Positions 1 to 5,253 of a stretch of DNA of 5,253 nucleotides are shown here, piece by piece. The translations under genes and the position numbers were made by a program. The DNA is from a bacterium (GTDB lineage Bacteria > Muiribacteriota > Ozemobacteria > Ozemobacterales > Ozemobacteraceae): positions 1 to 5,253 of the forward strand of contig JACPTH010000149.1 of the NCBI GenBank assembly GCA_016192885.1. Direction: 5' to 3'. The number at the start of each line of letters is the position of its first letter. Position 1 is the stretch's first letter. The notes beneath the pieces are model-generated. The model was not told where the DNA came from and did no database searches. It worked only from the letters and a program-made list of their open reading frames with translations.

Positions 1-1379
1 AAGGAAGCTTTCCCCTCCAAAACCGCCACCAAATTCTTAACCATATGCGAAGCGCCTTTCTTGATTTTTTCGCTTATCGCGGAGTTGTCAAAAATGGAGC
101 GAATCAAACCGCCGCGGCTGTCAAAGATGAAGGCGCCTTCGAGCAGTTCATCGGTTTTAAAAAAATCAAAAGGTTTCTCAAGAGTAAAACTAGCAATAGT
201 ATCCGGATTTCCAACCGAAGAATTTAGCTTGGATTCAATTGCGCCTTTTAAGGAATTCATTCCTTGGTCAATCCGAGTTAACTTCTCTTCAAGGAGGCGA
301 TGCGTTTTCCATTCGACCCTCATTGATGCGTTTTGAATGTATTCAACAGCTTTAGTAGAAAAAATAAAAAGCGTGGAAAGAATTATTCCCATTATTGAAA
401 TCGTAACGAGCGATTTTACCGACAAACTGACCATGCCTTGCGAAAAAAGTTTCCGAGCAAGAATCACCATAAGCGCGAACAGCAGAAACATCTCGGCATT
501 CCGTGCCGTTGTTTTCTCGTTAAGGACTTCAAGAATTCGGGAATTAGGCGTTTTGGGTCTGGAAATTACTAAAGATACGTTGTCGTTGAATTTTCGAGTT
601 TCCGAAAGAAGCGAGGAATTCATTGCGATTTTATCTGATTGTAAAATTGCGATTTTATAAATTCCCCGCAAAAATTTCTTAATTCTAGAGATATTTTGCT
701 TTAACAATTTTTGCGAATCTTGATCGTATTCCCTAATTAGCATCATTACGTAAGCCGCGTTGTCGATGGATGAAGAGGCGGTTTCTTTGAGACGGCGGTT
801 TGAAATTGGCCACCAACCGGCATAACGGAAGTTTTTTCCCGCGGGAAGAAGAGTTTTTGGAGCTTCCGCAAGCCTTTCGATAAGTCTTCTCTCTCCAAAA
901 AAAAATTCCGAATTTCTTCTCGCATCGTTCGGGATTTTTTGCGTCTTTGTAATTGAAATTAGATTATTGATGACCTTTTCTGAAACCGCGACCAGGTCTC
1001 TTCTAAATCCTTTTGGGAATGTTCTTTTGCCTAATGGGTTGAAAAAGAACATTTCTACCGCTGTTTGCTGAAAAGGAATAAAAGTTTTGAACGCACTGTT
1101 TAGAGGGATTCCTGAGGCGTAATTCGAAAGCGATTTTCTCAAATTTGAGCTAAAATATGTTCCAGGGGAGCTTTCTCTGACTATTTTGGAGAGGATTTGC
1201 GACATTGTTTCGCGCTCATCGCTTTCCCAGGTTTTAAGGACGGATTCTGATGAGGCAAAGTGCCAGAAGTAAACCCCTAAGAAAGGAAAAGCCGATAAAA
1301 ATAAGAACCCAAAGACGAGAATTAATTTTGACAATCCTGGAAGTTCGCCCTTTGAAAAAACATCCGATCCGACCTTCAA
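1..1379 (-). CDS. Large multi-pass membrane sensor-like protein, 5' part only (C-terminus beyond the window)
   Basis: An uninterrupted minus-strand frame of 459 codons runs off the left edge, so the C-terminus is missing. The start is TTG at 1379-1377. A GAGGAG Shine-Dalgarno (1392-1387) lies 7 bases upstream, and no in-frame ATG or GTG lies close by. Visible layout: a short cytoplasmic N-terminus, membrane span 1 at about residues 19-39, and a charged, mostly helical region of about 255 residues (40-295) that should be extracytoplasmic. Two further hydrophobic segments follow at about 296-313 and 322-342, then a helical stretch rich in charge (about 350-385). A second soluble region contains FIFDSRGGLIRS near residues 418-429, which resembles the beta-hairpin of Cache/PAS-like sensor domains. 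The order span-sensor-span-span-sensor suggests a signalling receptor. The output domain (PP2C/SpoIIE phosphatase, GGDEF or kinase) is not visible. A phosphatase is my guess only because a STAS gene lies upstream in the same operon. No specific family is recognised with certainty. Confidence 0.85.
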   Translation of the reverse strand, partial: MKVGSDVFSKGELPGLSKLILVFGFLFLSAFPFLGVYFWHFASSESVLKTWESDERETMSQILSKIVRESSPGTYFSSNLRKSLSNYASGIPLNSAFKTFIPFQQTAVEMFFFNPLGKRTFPKGFRRDLVAVSEKVINNLISITKTQKIPNDARRNSEFFFGERRLIERLAEAPKTLLPAGKNFRYAGWWPISNRRLKETASSSIDNAAYVMMLIREYDQDSQKLLKQNISRIKKFLRGIYKIAILQSDKIAMNSSLLSETRKFNDNVSLVISRPKTPNSRILEVLNEKTTARNAEMFLLFALMVILARKLFSQGMVSLSVKSLVTISIMGIILSTLFIFSTKAVEYIQNASMRVEWKTHRLLEEKLTRIDQGMNSLKGAIESKLNSSVGNPDTIASFTLEKPFDFFKTDELLEGAFIFDSRGGLIRSIFDNSAISEKIKKGASHMVKNLVAVLEGKAS

Positions 1380-1386
1380 AAACCCG

Positions 1387-1392
1387 CTCCTC
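1387..1392 (-). promoter_or_regulatory. Shine-Dalgarno deciding the TTG start of the membrane sensor gene
   Basis: On the minus strand GAGGAG reads from 1392 to 1387, followed by 7 bases and then TTG at 1379-1377. It is the best ribosome binding site in the window. It lies in the 14-base gap after the stop codon of the preceding pseudopilin gene and supports the TTG start, since the nearest ATG downstream (about 1363) is in another frame that soon stops. Confidence 0.75.
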
Positions 1393-1393
1393 G

Positions 1394-1933
1394 TTAAGGA
1401 AGTTTCCCGAAAATCAGGGTATTTCTTAGACGGATTCCGTCCCTCAAGGAAAATTCCTTCTTTGGACCGATTGCTTTTAACTCCAAAACCACGTTTGAAT
1501 CGGAAGATCTCGAAACAAGAAGCAATGGAATATCCCTTCCAAGTATTTCAACTTCATCCGGAATTTGGTGAATCTTCTTCGTAACATTTAGGCAAACAAC
1601 TTGATTTTGCCTATTCACAAAAATCAGGCAAAGTTCGTTCGCCTGGGTTCTAAAAACAAGTTGAGTCGCTCCCAGCACCCCTTTCTTGGGATACAAAATA
1701 CTTGTACCATACGAGATTTTTTCCGAAATGCGAGAATAACATACTCTGAGTTTGTGAAGAACATCAACATGTCTCATTCGGCCTTCGGACTGCCTCATCC
1801 AAAAAAATGAGCCCATAACTAAACCAATGAATAAGACAAAAACCGTTAAGTAAACGAGCAGCTCGACGAAAGTGGTGCCGATTTTTCCAAAAGTTGAGAC
1901 TCTTGGGCATCTAGTTTGAGTTGTAAAATTCAC
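1394..1933 (-). CDS. Minor pseudopilin, GspJ/PilW-like (prepilin-type N-terminal methylation signal)
   Basis: This encodes about 179 residues from the GTG at 1933-1931, whose last two bases are shared with the upstream TGA stop (GTGA overlap). Residues 16-24 read GKIG then TTFVE, giving Gly at -1 and Glu at +5 of a class III prepilin signal. A hydrophobic helix of about 22 residues follows (to about 46). The leader is about 19 residues and basic. Prepilin peptidase (PilD/GspO) would cut after Gly19 and leave the helix in the inner membrane for assembly. The rest, a long helix followed by beta-rich sequence, fits the minor pseudopilin J/PilW/ComGF type by length and pattern, but the match is by eye. 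Position +1 is Thr instead of the usual Phe or Met. The frame also extends to an ATG at 1993-1991. That start would give a 39-residue leader, a 64-base overlap and no clear ribosome site, so GTG is preferred. The gene probably acts with the pseudopilin gene just upstream. Confidence 0.82.
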   Translation of the reverse strand: MNFTTQTRCPRVSTFGKIGTTFVELLVYLTVFVLFIGLVMGSFFWMRQSEGRMRHVDVLHKLRVCYSRISEKISYGTSILYPKKGVLGATQLVFRTQANELCLIFVNRQNQVVCLNVTKKIHQIPDEVEILGRDIPLLLVSRSSDSNVVLELKAIGPKKEFSLRDGIRLRNTLIFGKLP

Positions 1934-2418
1934 TTCAATTCGGGAGAAATCACGGTTTGCAGAGAAAAAGAGTGGGTTATGGGGTTGCTCCATTCGGCGG
2001 AAATCTTTAAAAACTTTATGTTTGGGATTTCATCTCTCATCGAAAAAACAAAGCGGAACGGAACTTGAACTTGCCCGCCGGAGTTAGGCGCGGCATTGCT
2101 AATTCTTCCCTTGAGTTTTTCATAGAACGTCGGGTTTTCCAATACCCATTCGGTAATGTCAGTTTCGATTCCGGAGACCGGAAGAGTCTTCCCCTCTAAA
2201 AGCTGATCGATAAAATCATTCAATATTTCCTCACAGGCGGGCATAAAAAAAGCGAAATCAATGATTAGCGCCTCTTTTGGAAGATGCGATTCCGAGAAAA
2301 TCTTTAAAGCCCCGCAAAATAAAAGCATAAAGAGTGAAAACCCGACTAATAATTCGATCAGGGAAAGCCCTTGACCCATCCTGCGGCATTCTTTGAAAAA
2401 AGCGGAATTACTTTTCAT
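1930..2418 (-). CDS. Minor pseudopilin, GspI/PilV-like (prepilin-type N-terminal methylation signal)
   Basis: This encodes 162 residues from an ATG 4 bases after the stop of the STAS gene. The leader is 17 residues and ends MGQG (14-17). It is followed by LSLIELLVGFSLF, with Gly at -1, Glu at +5 (Glu22) and a hydrophobic helix to about residue 40, a clear class III prepilin signal for PilD/GspO cleavage. The mature part of about 145 residues has a central acidic helical section. Its C-terminal strand pair (about 138-158, ISAEW ... SFSLQTVI) resembles the 'V.W ... L.T' ending of the GspI/PilV minor pilins. This subtype is by pattern only. The basic leader (Lys9, Arg12, Arg13) fits retention of the N-terminus in the cytoplasm. 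No good Shine-Dalgarno precedes the ATG (weak GTGAG), so translation may be coupled to the STAS gene. Its stop overlaps the GTG of the next pseudopilin, and the pair probably forms a complex like GspI-GspJ at the pseudopilus tip. Confidence 0.87.
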   Translation of the reverse strand: MKSNSAFFKECRRMGQGLSLIELLVGFSLFMLLFCGALKIFSESHLPKEALIIDFAFFMPACEEILNDFIDQLLEGKTLPVSGIETDITEWVLENPTFYEKLKGRISNAAPNSGGQVQVPFRFVFSMRDEIPNIKFLKISAEWSNPITHSFSLQTVISPELK

Positions 2419-2422
2419 TGAC

Positions 2423-2776
2423 TCACGGTTCTTTTTTTAACCCTAAAAGCGCTTCGCTTCTTGAAGTAAATGCTTGGGCATAATGAAAAATTCCGACGGA
2501 GTTAAAACTAAATTGGCAAACCGTGGAGAGCCCTGAGAATGCGAAATTTAGCTTACTATTCGAACCTTTCAATGAAACCAAATCTATCACCTCCGCAAGC
2601 CCCGTGGAATTAACTAGCGGAGCGAGCGAAAAATCAAGAAGAAAAAGGGTTTCACCGGCATTCACCTTTTCTTCGACTTTCAGGCGAAGCGATTTCCCGG
2701 CTTCTTTGTCGACATACCCTTTAACATTAAAAACATTGAGATTACCAATCTTCTCATGAGAAAACGAAAATGACAT
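2423..2776 (-). CDS. Single-domain STAS protein (anti-sigma factor antagonist-like)
   Basis: From the ATG at 2776 this is 117 residues, the normal size of free-standing STAS proteins such as SpoIIAA/RsbV. It shows the STAS pattern: an N-terminal strand pair with GYVD (about residues 20-23, the position of GELD/GRLD in relatives), a charged helix, the strand LFLLDFS with Asp48, and the switch loop VNSTGLAEVI at 55-64. In this family the Ser after the Asp of the D-S-S/T-G motif is phosphorylated by a HPK-like anti-sigma kinase and dephosphorylated by a PP2C/SpoIIE phosphatase. Here Ser57 is kept but the Asp is Asn56. There is no membrane span, so the protein is cytoplasmic. GGAG at 2789-2786 sits 9 bases before the chosen ATG. 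In-frame alternatives are an ATG at 2782 and a TTG at 2791 (122 residues). It lies between a membrane HEAT protein and pseudopilin genes. No kinase or sigma factor is visible, so the partner is unknown. Confidence 0.88.
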   Translation of the reverse strand: MSFSFSHEKIGNLNVFNVKGYVDKEAGKSLRLKVEEKVNAGETLFLLDFSLAPLVNSTGLAEVIDLVSLKGSNSKLNFAFSGLSTVCQFSFNSVGIFHYAQAFTSRSEALLGLKKEP

Positions 2777-2780
2777 AATC

Positions 2781-2792
2781 ATTGGCTCCAAT
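2781..2792. repeat. Short inverted repeat around the STAS ribosome binding site
   Basis: ATTGGCTCCAAT on the plus strand has perfect 5-base arms and a 2-base centre. As RNA it could form at most a 4-bp stem with GAGC in the loop, which would expose or hold part of the Shine-Dalgarno. It is too small to be a terminator and may be chance. Confidence 0.3.
2786..2789 (-). promoter_or_regulatory. Shine-Dalgarno favouring the ATG at 2776 for the STAS gene
   Basis: The minus strand reads GGAG at 2789-2786, 9 bases ahead of the ATG at 2776-2774 and only 3 bases ahead of the ATG at 2782-2780, so the later ATG is the better placed. The site lies inside a short inverted repeat (ATTGG-AG-CCAAT, 2781-2792). 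Confidence 0.5.
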
Positions 2793-2807
2793 CGTTTTTA
2801 TCTCTCT

Positions 2808-5048
2808 CTATTTTTTCTTTACCTTTTCAAGGATTGAGACTTCAAATGCAATATACCCCAACGGGGTAGCCGTGAACGAAGAAACTTTTGCCCTCACCTG
2901 GTCGCCGGGCTGAAGAGCCGAGACTTCATCCGTCACCTTAATTTTATACCAACCGCCTTCGGATGTTTTTACTTTCCATTGCCGATTAAGGGGGTCGAAT
3001 GACTCAAGAGTTCCGGTCATTATTTCTTTATAAGGCGGCTTTAGGGATTCCTTTGGGAAGAAAACAAAAGTTTTTCCAAGAACAGAACTTTTTTCACTTA
3101 CACCTACCGATTCACGAAACAAGAGTAGGAACCCCACGAAAATTGCAAAAACGCTAAAGGCAAGGGCTCCGATTCCCAAAAAATTCGTCTTAGAAAAAAA
3201 CTTCTTTAAGTAACCTTCTTGAATGCTGTAATGAATATCGCGAATATCTTGAAGAAATTTCTTGACCGTATCATTCGATTCTATTTTCAGCAAGGAACTT
3301 GATAAAGTTTCGCTCTCAGAAGCGCTTTTGAATTTTGAAATCTCTTTAAAATTAGACTCGCACTGGTAAAGGAGTTTTGTAAAAGCTTCCTTCTTTTCGT
3401 TAACTTTGGTTTGCAAAGACAACCTGCGCAAATCATCTAAAGTTTGTCTTTCCGGGTTCATCAGCAAAATCGTCCCCAAAGCTTCGATCAATTTACAATC
3501 GCTTGTACTTTGTAGCGTCGGGAAAATGATGTTTTTTGCGCTAAAGAAATCGACCTGCATTAGGCCAATAATAGCCGCATTTCTTGCCTTTAAATTGTGA
3601 GAATTTGAAATCCATGCTCTTATGCGTCGCAAGAATGCTTCTTTTTCAATACGCCTTAGATTTCTGATTGCCTGGGTGGCCACCATTTGCGAGGAGTTAT
3701 TAGCCAACACCGCGAGGTGAGGAACCAATTTTCGAGGATAATTTGAAGAAAATACGTCCATGGTTTCAAGCAGAACATTTTCATCCGAGGAATCAAGAAA
3801 CTTTTCGAGGAAACCCTCGATCCTTTCTTCGTTAAGGGAATGTTTCCTGACTAGGTGAAGAAATCTAAGAATATTCTCGTTTCTCATGTCGCTTTCCAAA
3901 AAGGAAAGTACCGCCGAGATATCTCTTTTTGAAATGCTTTCCTGCATTTCCCATTTTTTCCACTTTTCTTCAGAAAAATCGCTTTCTTTCCGGGAAGGTA
4001 AACCCGATGGGAGACTAGGAAGTGTCGGTGAAAAACCGCCTGGAACCCCGATTTTTTCTAGTCTCCGTTTTTCTTGCCTAAGGTACTTGTCTTGAATCTC
4101 CGTCTCCGAACCCTCTTCAATTCCGCTTAAGCTTAGCGCTTCCGCGGCCCATTTCATCGCCTTCCTTGAAAGATCCTTGACTTCATGGTTCCGTAAATTG
4201 AGTGACGCCAAGCGAGCTAAGAAGGAAGGGTCAGGATTGCTCTTAATAAGCATTTCCAAAGGAAGCAAAATTTCGACCGAGATTTTTTCGGTTTCAATGA
4301 TTGAAAATAAAATATGGGAAATCTCTTCAAAAGGGAACGCGAACATAAGCCTTAAAGCGATGGCCTGATGTGAGGAATCGCAACTTGCTACGAATTCTTC
4401 CAGCAGTCTAAGAGCTTCGCTTGGGAAAATGGAATGAAGGGCTCTGATGGAGGCGATTCGGATTGCGCTCGACTGGTGCGTAAGCAAGATGGGAAGTTTG
4501 GAAAGACAGGTTTCCGGAGCGATTTTGACGAGAATTTGTAAAGCGCGAATCGCGATAAAAACATCCTTGCGTGATACAAGTTTTGAAAGAACCGAAATTA
4601 TCGCTTGATTTTTGTAGAAGCTCTCATTCAAATCAAGCGCCTGAAAAACATGCTCGGGGTTTTGGGACTTGTTCAAAATTCCCAAAATAATTTTCGTAGC
4701 ATCATCGGGCGCTCGCTTTTTTAAGGTATCGATGAAGTCAAAAAGGGAAGAGGGAGGCGATTTAAGATAGTTTTCCACGAACTCGTCGTCACGAAAAGCC
4801 TGAACGCGGTCATAAAGGGCGCATTTACACCCCTGAAACTCGGTCATATGGCTTAAATGCCTAAGCATCTGAAGGCACTCCGGATCTTCTTCCGGCTTAA
4901 TTCTCTCTCGAACGGCTTCGACCACGATGGGTTCATTAATGTAAGCCTGAAGCTGAGAAATGGCCGATATTTTCACCATTTTGGAATAGGCTTCCAAGTC
5001 GAAAACCAGCGACCGCAAAAAACTTTGTTGAACGTTATTTTTTTCCAT
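2808..5048 (-). CDS. HEAT-repeat protein with one C-terminal membrane span and a beta-rich extracytoplasmic tail
   Basis: This encodes 746 residues from the ATG at 5048-5046. Residues 1 to about 310 and about 375 to 560 consist of repeated amphipathic helix pairs of 30-40 residues with HEAT-like spacing (for example 'SAIRIASIRALHSIFP' near 194-209 and 'QMVATQAIRNLRRI' near 454-467), forming two solenoid blocks for protein binding. They are split by a charged, then Pro/Ser/Gly-rich linker (about 311-370, with repeated PSLPSGLPS). A single hydrophobic span lies at about 622-644, preceded by lysines (YLKKFFSK), so the solenoid should face the cytoplasm. The last 100 residues would then be outside. 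About 675-742 look like a small beta-barrel or OB/SH3-like fold (GTLESFDPLNRQWKV ... LQPGDQVRAKV). No catalytic motif is seen, and a scaffold or adaptor role is inferred. It is the first gene of the cluster, 31 bases ahead of the STAS gene as annotated. No Shine-Dalgarno precedes its ATG, and the -10 box lies only about 20 bases upstream, so the 5' leader would be very short. Confidence 0.88.
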   Translation of the reverse strand: MEKNNVQQSFLRSLVFDLEAYSKMVKISAISQLQAYINEPIVVEAVRERIKPEEDPECLQMLRHLSHMTEFQGCKCALYDRVQAFRDDEFVENYLKSPPSSLFDFIDTLKKRAPDDATKIILGILNKSQNPEHVFQALDLNESFYKNQAIISVLSKLVSRKDVFIAIRALQILVKIAPETCLSKLPILLTHQSSAIRIASIRALHSIFPSEALRLLEEFVASCDSSHQAIALRLMFAFPFEEISHILFSIIETEKISVEILLPLEMLIKSNPDPSFLARLASLNLRNHEVKDLSRKAMKWAAEALSLSGIEEGSETEIQDKYLRQEKRRLEKIGVPGGFSPTLPSLPSGLPSRKESDFSEEKWKKWEMQESISKRDISAVLSFLESDMRNENILRFLHLVRKHSLNEERIEGFLEKFLDSSDENVLLETMDVFSSNYPRKLVPHLAVLANNSSQMVATQAIRNLRRIEKEAFLRRIRAWISNSHNLKARNAAIIGLMQVDFFSAKNIIFPTLQSTSDCKLIEALGTILLMNPERQTLDDLRRLSLQTKVNEKKEAFTKLLYQCESNFKEISKFKSASESETLSSSLLKIESNDTVKKFLQDIRDIHYSIQEGYLKKFFSKTNFLGIGALAFSVFAIFVGFLLLFRESVGVSEKSSVLGKTFVFFPKESLKPPYKEIMTGTLESFDPLNRQWKVKTSEGGWYKIKVTDEVSALQPGDQVRAKVSSFTATPLGYIAFEVSILEKVKKK

Positions 5049-5067
5049 GAATTTTTATGGCAAAGCT

Positions 5068-5094
5068 ATTATACCGTGAGCCGGTATGTGTCAG
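5068..5094 (-). promoter_or_regulatory. Probable sigma-70-type promoter for the operon
   Basis: The minus strand carries a perfect TATAAT at 5073-5068. The best -35 match is CTGACA at 5094-5089 (5 of 6 to TTGACA), but the spacer is only 15 bases, shorter than the usual 16-18, so the -35 call is weak. Initiation would fall near 5060, leaving a leader of about 12 bases before the ATG at 5048. This matches the lack of a ribosome site there. It is the only convincing promoter seen in the window. Confidence 0.5.
5071..5087. promoter_or_regulatory. 17-bp inverted repeat overlapping the -10 box, possible operator
   Basis: ATACCG-TGAGC-CGGTAT on the plus strand has two perfect 6-base arms around a 5-base centre. 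It fills the promoter spacer and covers half of the TATAAT box. A dimeric repressor bound here would block RNA polymerase. No regulator gene is seen in the window, so the operator role is inferred from position and symmetry alone. Confidence 0.4.
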
Positions 5095-5253
5095 CTATCC
5101 GCAATAGAAAAACTCAGGGAAGGCGTGAAAAAAACCGTTTTTTGACCGTTATTGAATGATTTTCATTTTATTTCAAAGCAAAATTTTCCTAATTATGTTT
5201 TTTCAGTTCTTAAGTTCTTCCTTTTCCTTGGGTTAAGAGATTGCCTTGCCGCT
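5095..5253. other. A+T-rich intergenic region upstream of the operon, no gene seen
   Basis: Both strands were read here and only very short frames appear. The minus strand has a stop (TAA, 5235-5233) close to the right edge that could end a gene lying outside, but 6 codons are too few to judge. The stretch holds A and T tracts, including AAAAAAA-CCG-TTTTTT at 5128-5143. That sequence could fold into a weak A/T-only hairpin but lacks the G+C stem of a factor-independent terminator. The A/T tracts might act as upstream promoter elements. Confidence 0.4.

Noticed and set aside
337..660. Plus-strand open frame of 107 codons
   Set aside because: It lies wholly opposite the membrane sensor frame, which is longer, has a strong ribosome site and clear membrane spans. 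The plus-strand product has no recognisable features.
1934..1993. N-terminal extension of the second pseudopilin from ATG 1993
   Set aside because: No Shine-Dalgarno, a long overlap with the upstream gene, and a leader twice the usual length. The GTG at the GTGA overlap fits better, though this is not proven.
2523..2759. Plus-strand open frame of 78 codons
   Set aside because: It is the complement of the STAS gene, whose motifs are clear. The Ser/Thr-rich product looks like an antisense shadow.
5128..5143. A7-CCG-T6 as a factor-independent terminator
   Set aside because: The stem is A/T only with a 3-base loop and would be very unstable. There is no G+C stem followed by a T run.
4857..5159. 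Plus-strand open frame of 100 codons crossing the 5' end of the HEAT gene and its promoter
   Set aside because: It is antisense to a well-supported gene and its product shows no domain, signal or repeat pattern.
5233..5253. C-terminal end of an upstream minus-strand gene (6 codons then TAA)
   Set aside because: All three minus-strand frames are open for a few codons at the edge, so there is no way to choose one from the sequence shown.

Overview
The window looks like chromosomal DNA of a bacterium of moderate to low G+C content. Coding is dense and all on the minus strand, start codons are a mix of ATG, GTG and TTG, and there are two type IV pilin-like signal sequences. No transposase, phage, tRNA, rRNA or CRISPR signal was found. 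A STAS regulator next to a HEAT-repeat membrane protein, prepilin-like proteins and a large multi-pass sensor-like protein recalls deep-branching environmental lineages rich in RsbU/SpoIIE-type partner switching, for example Candidatus Riflebacteria. That taxonomic guess comes from gene content alone and is weak.

In transcription order (right to left) the layout is as follows. Positions 5049-5253 are an A+T-rich intergenic stretch with a perfect TATAAT -10 box and a 17-bp inverted repeat next to it. Positions 2808-5048 encode a 746-residue HEAT-repeat protein with one membrane span near the C-terminus and a small beta-rich extracytoplasmic tail. Positions 2423-2776 encode a single-domain STAS (anti-sigma-factor-antagonist-like) protein. 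Positions 1930-2418 and 1394-1933 encode two minor pseudopilin-like proteins that overlap by 4 bases (GTGA). Positions 1-1379 hold the 5' part of a large membrane protein (459 codons visible), which starts at TTG behind a strong Shine-Dalgarno and runs off the left edge still open.

Gaps between genes are 31, 4, -4 and 14 bases, and no terminator was seen, so the five genes are most simply read as one operon driven from about 5070. The likely theme, by inference, is an envelope-sensing module. The membrane sensor at the end of the operon would probably carry a catalytic output domain beyond the window, and the STAS protein would be a phosphorylation-switched partner. The HEAT protein would be a membrane-attached scaffold, and the two pseudopilins would be tip or minor subunits of a type IV pilus or type II secretion-like machine. 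No described system with exactly this gene set is known to me.
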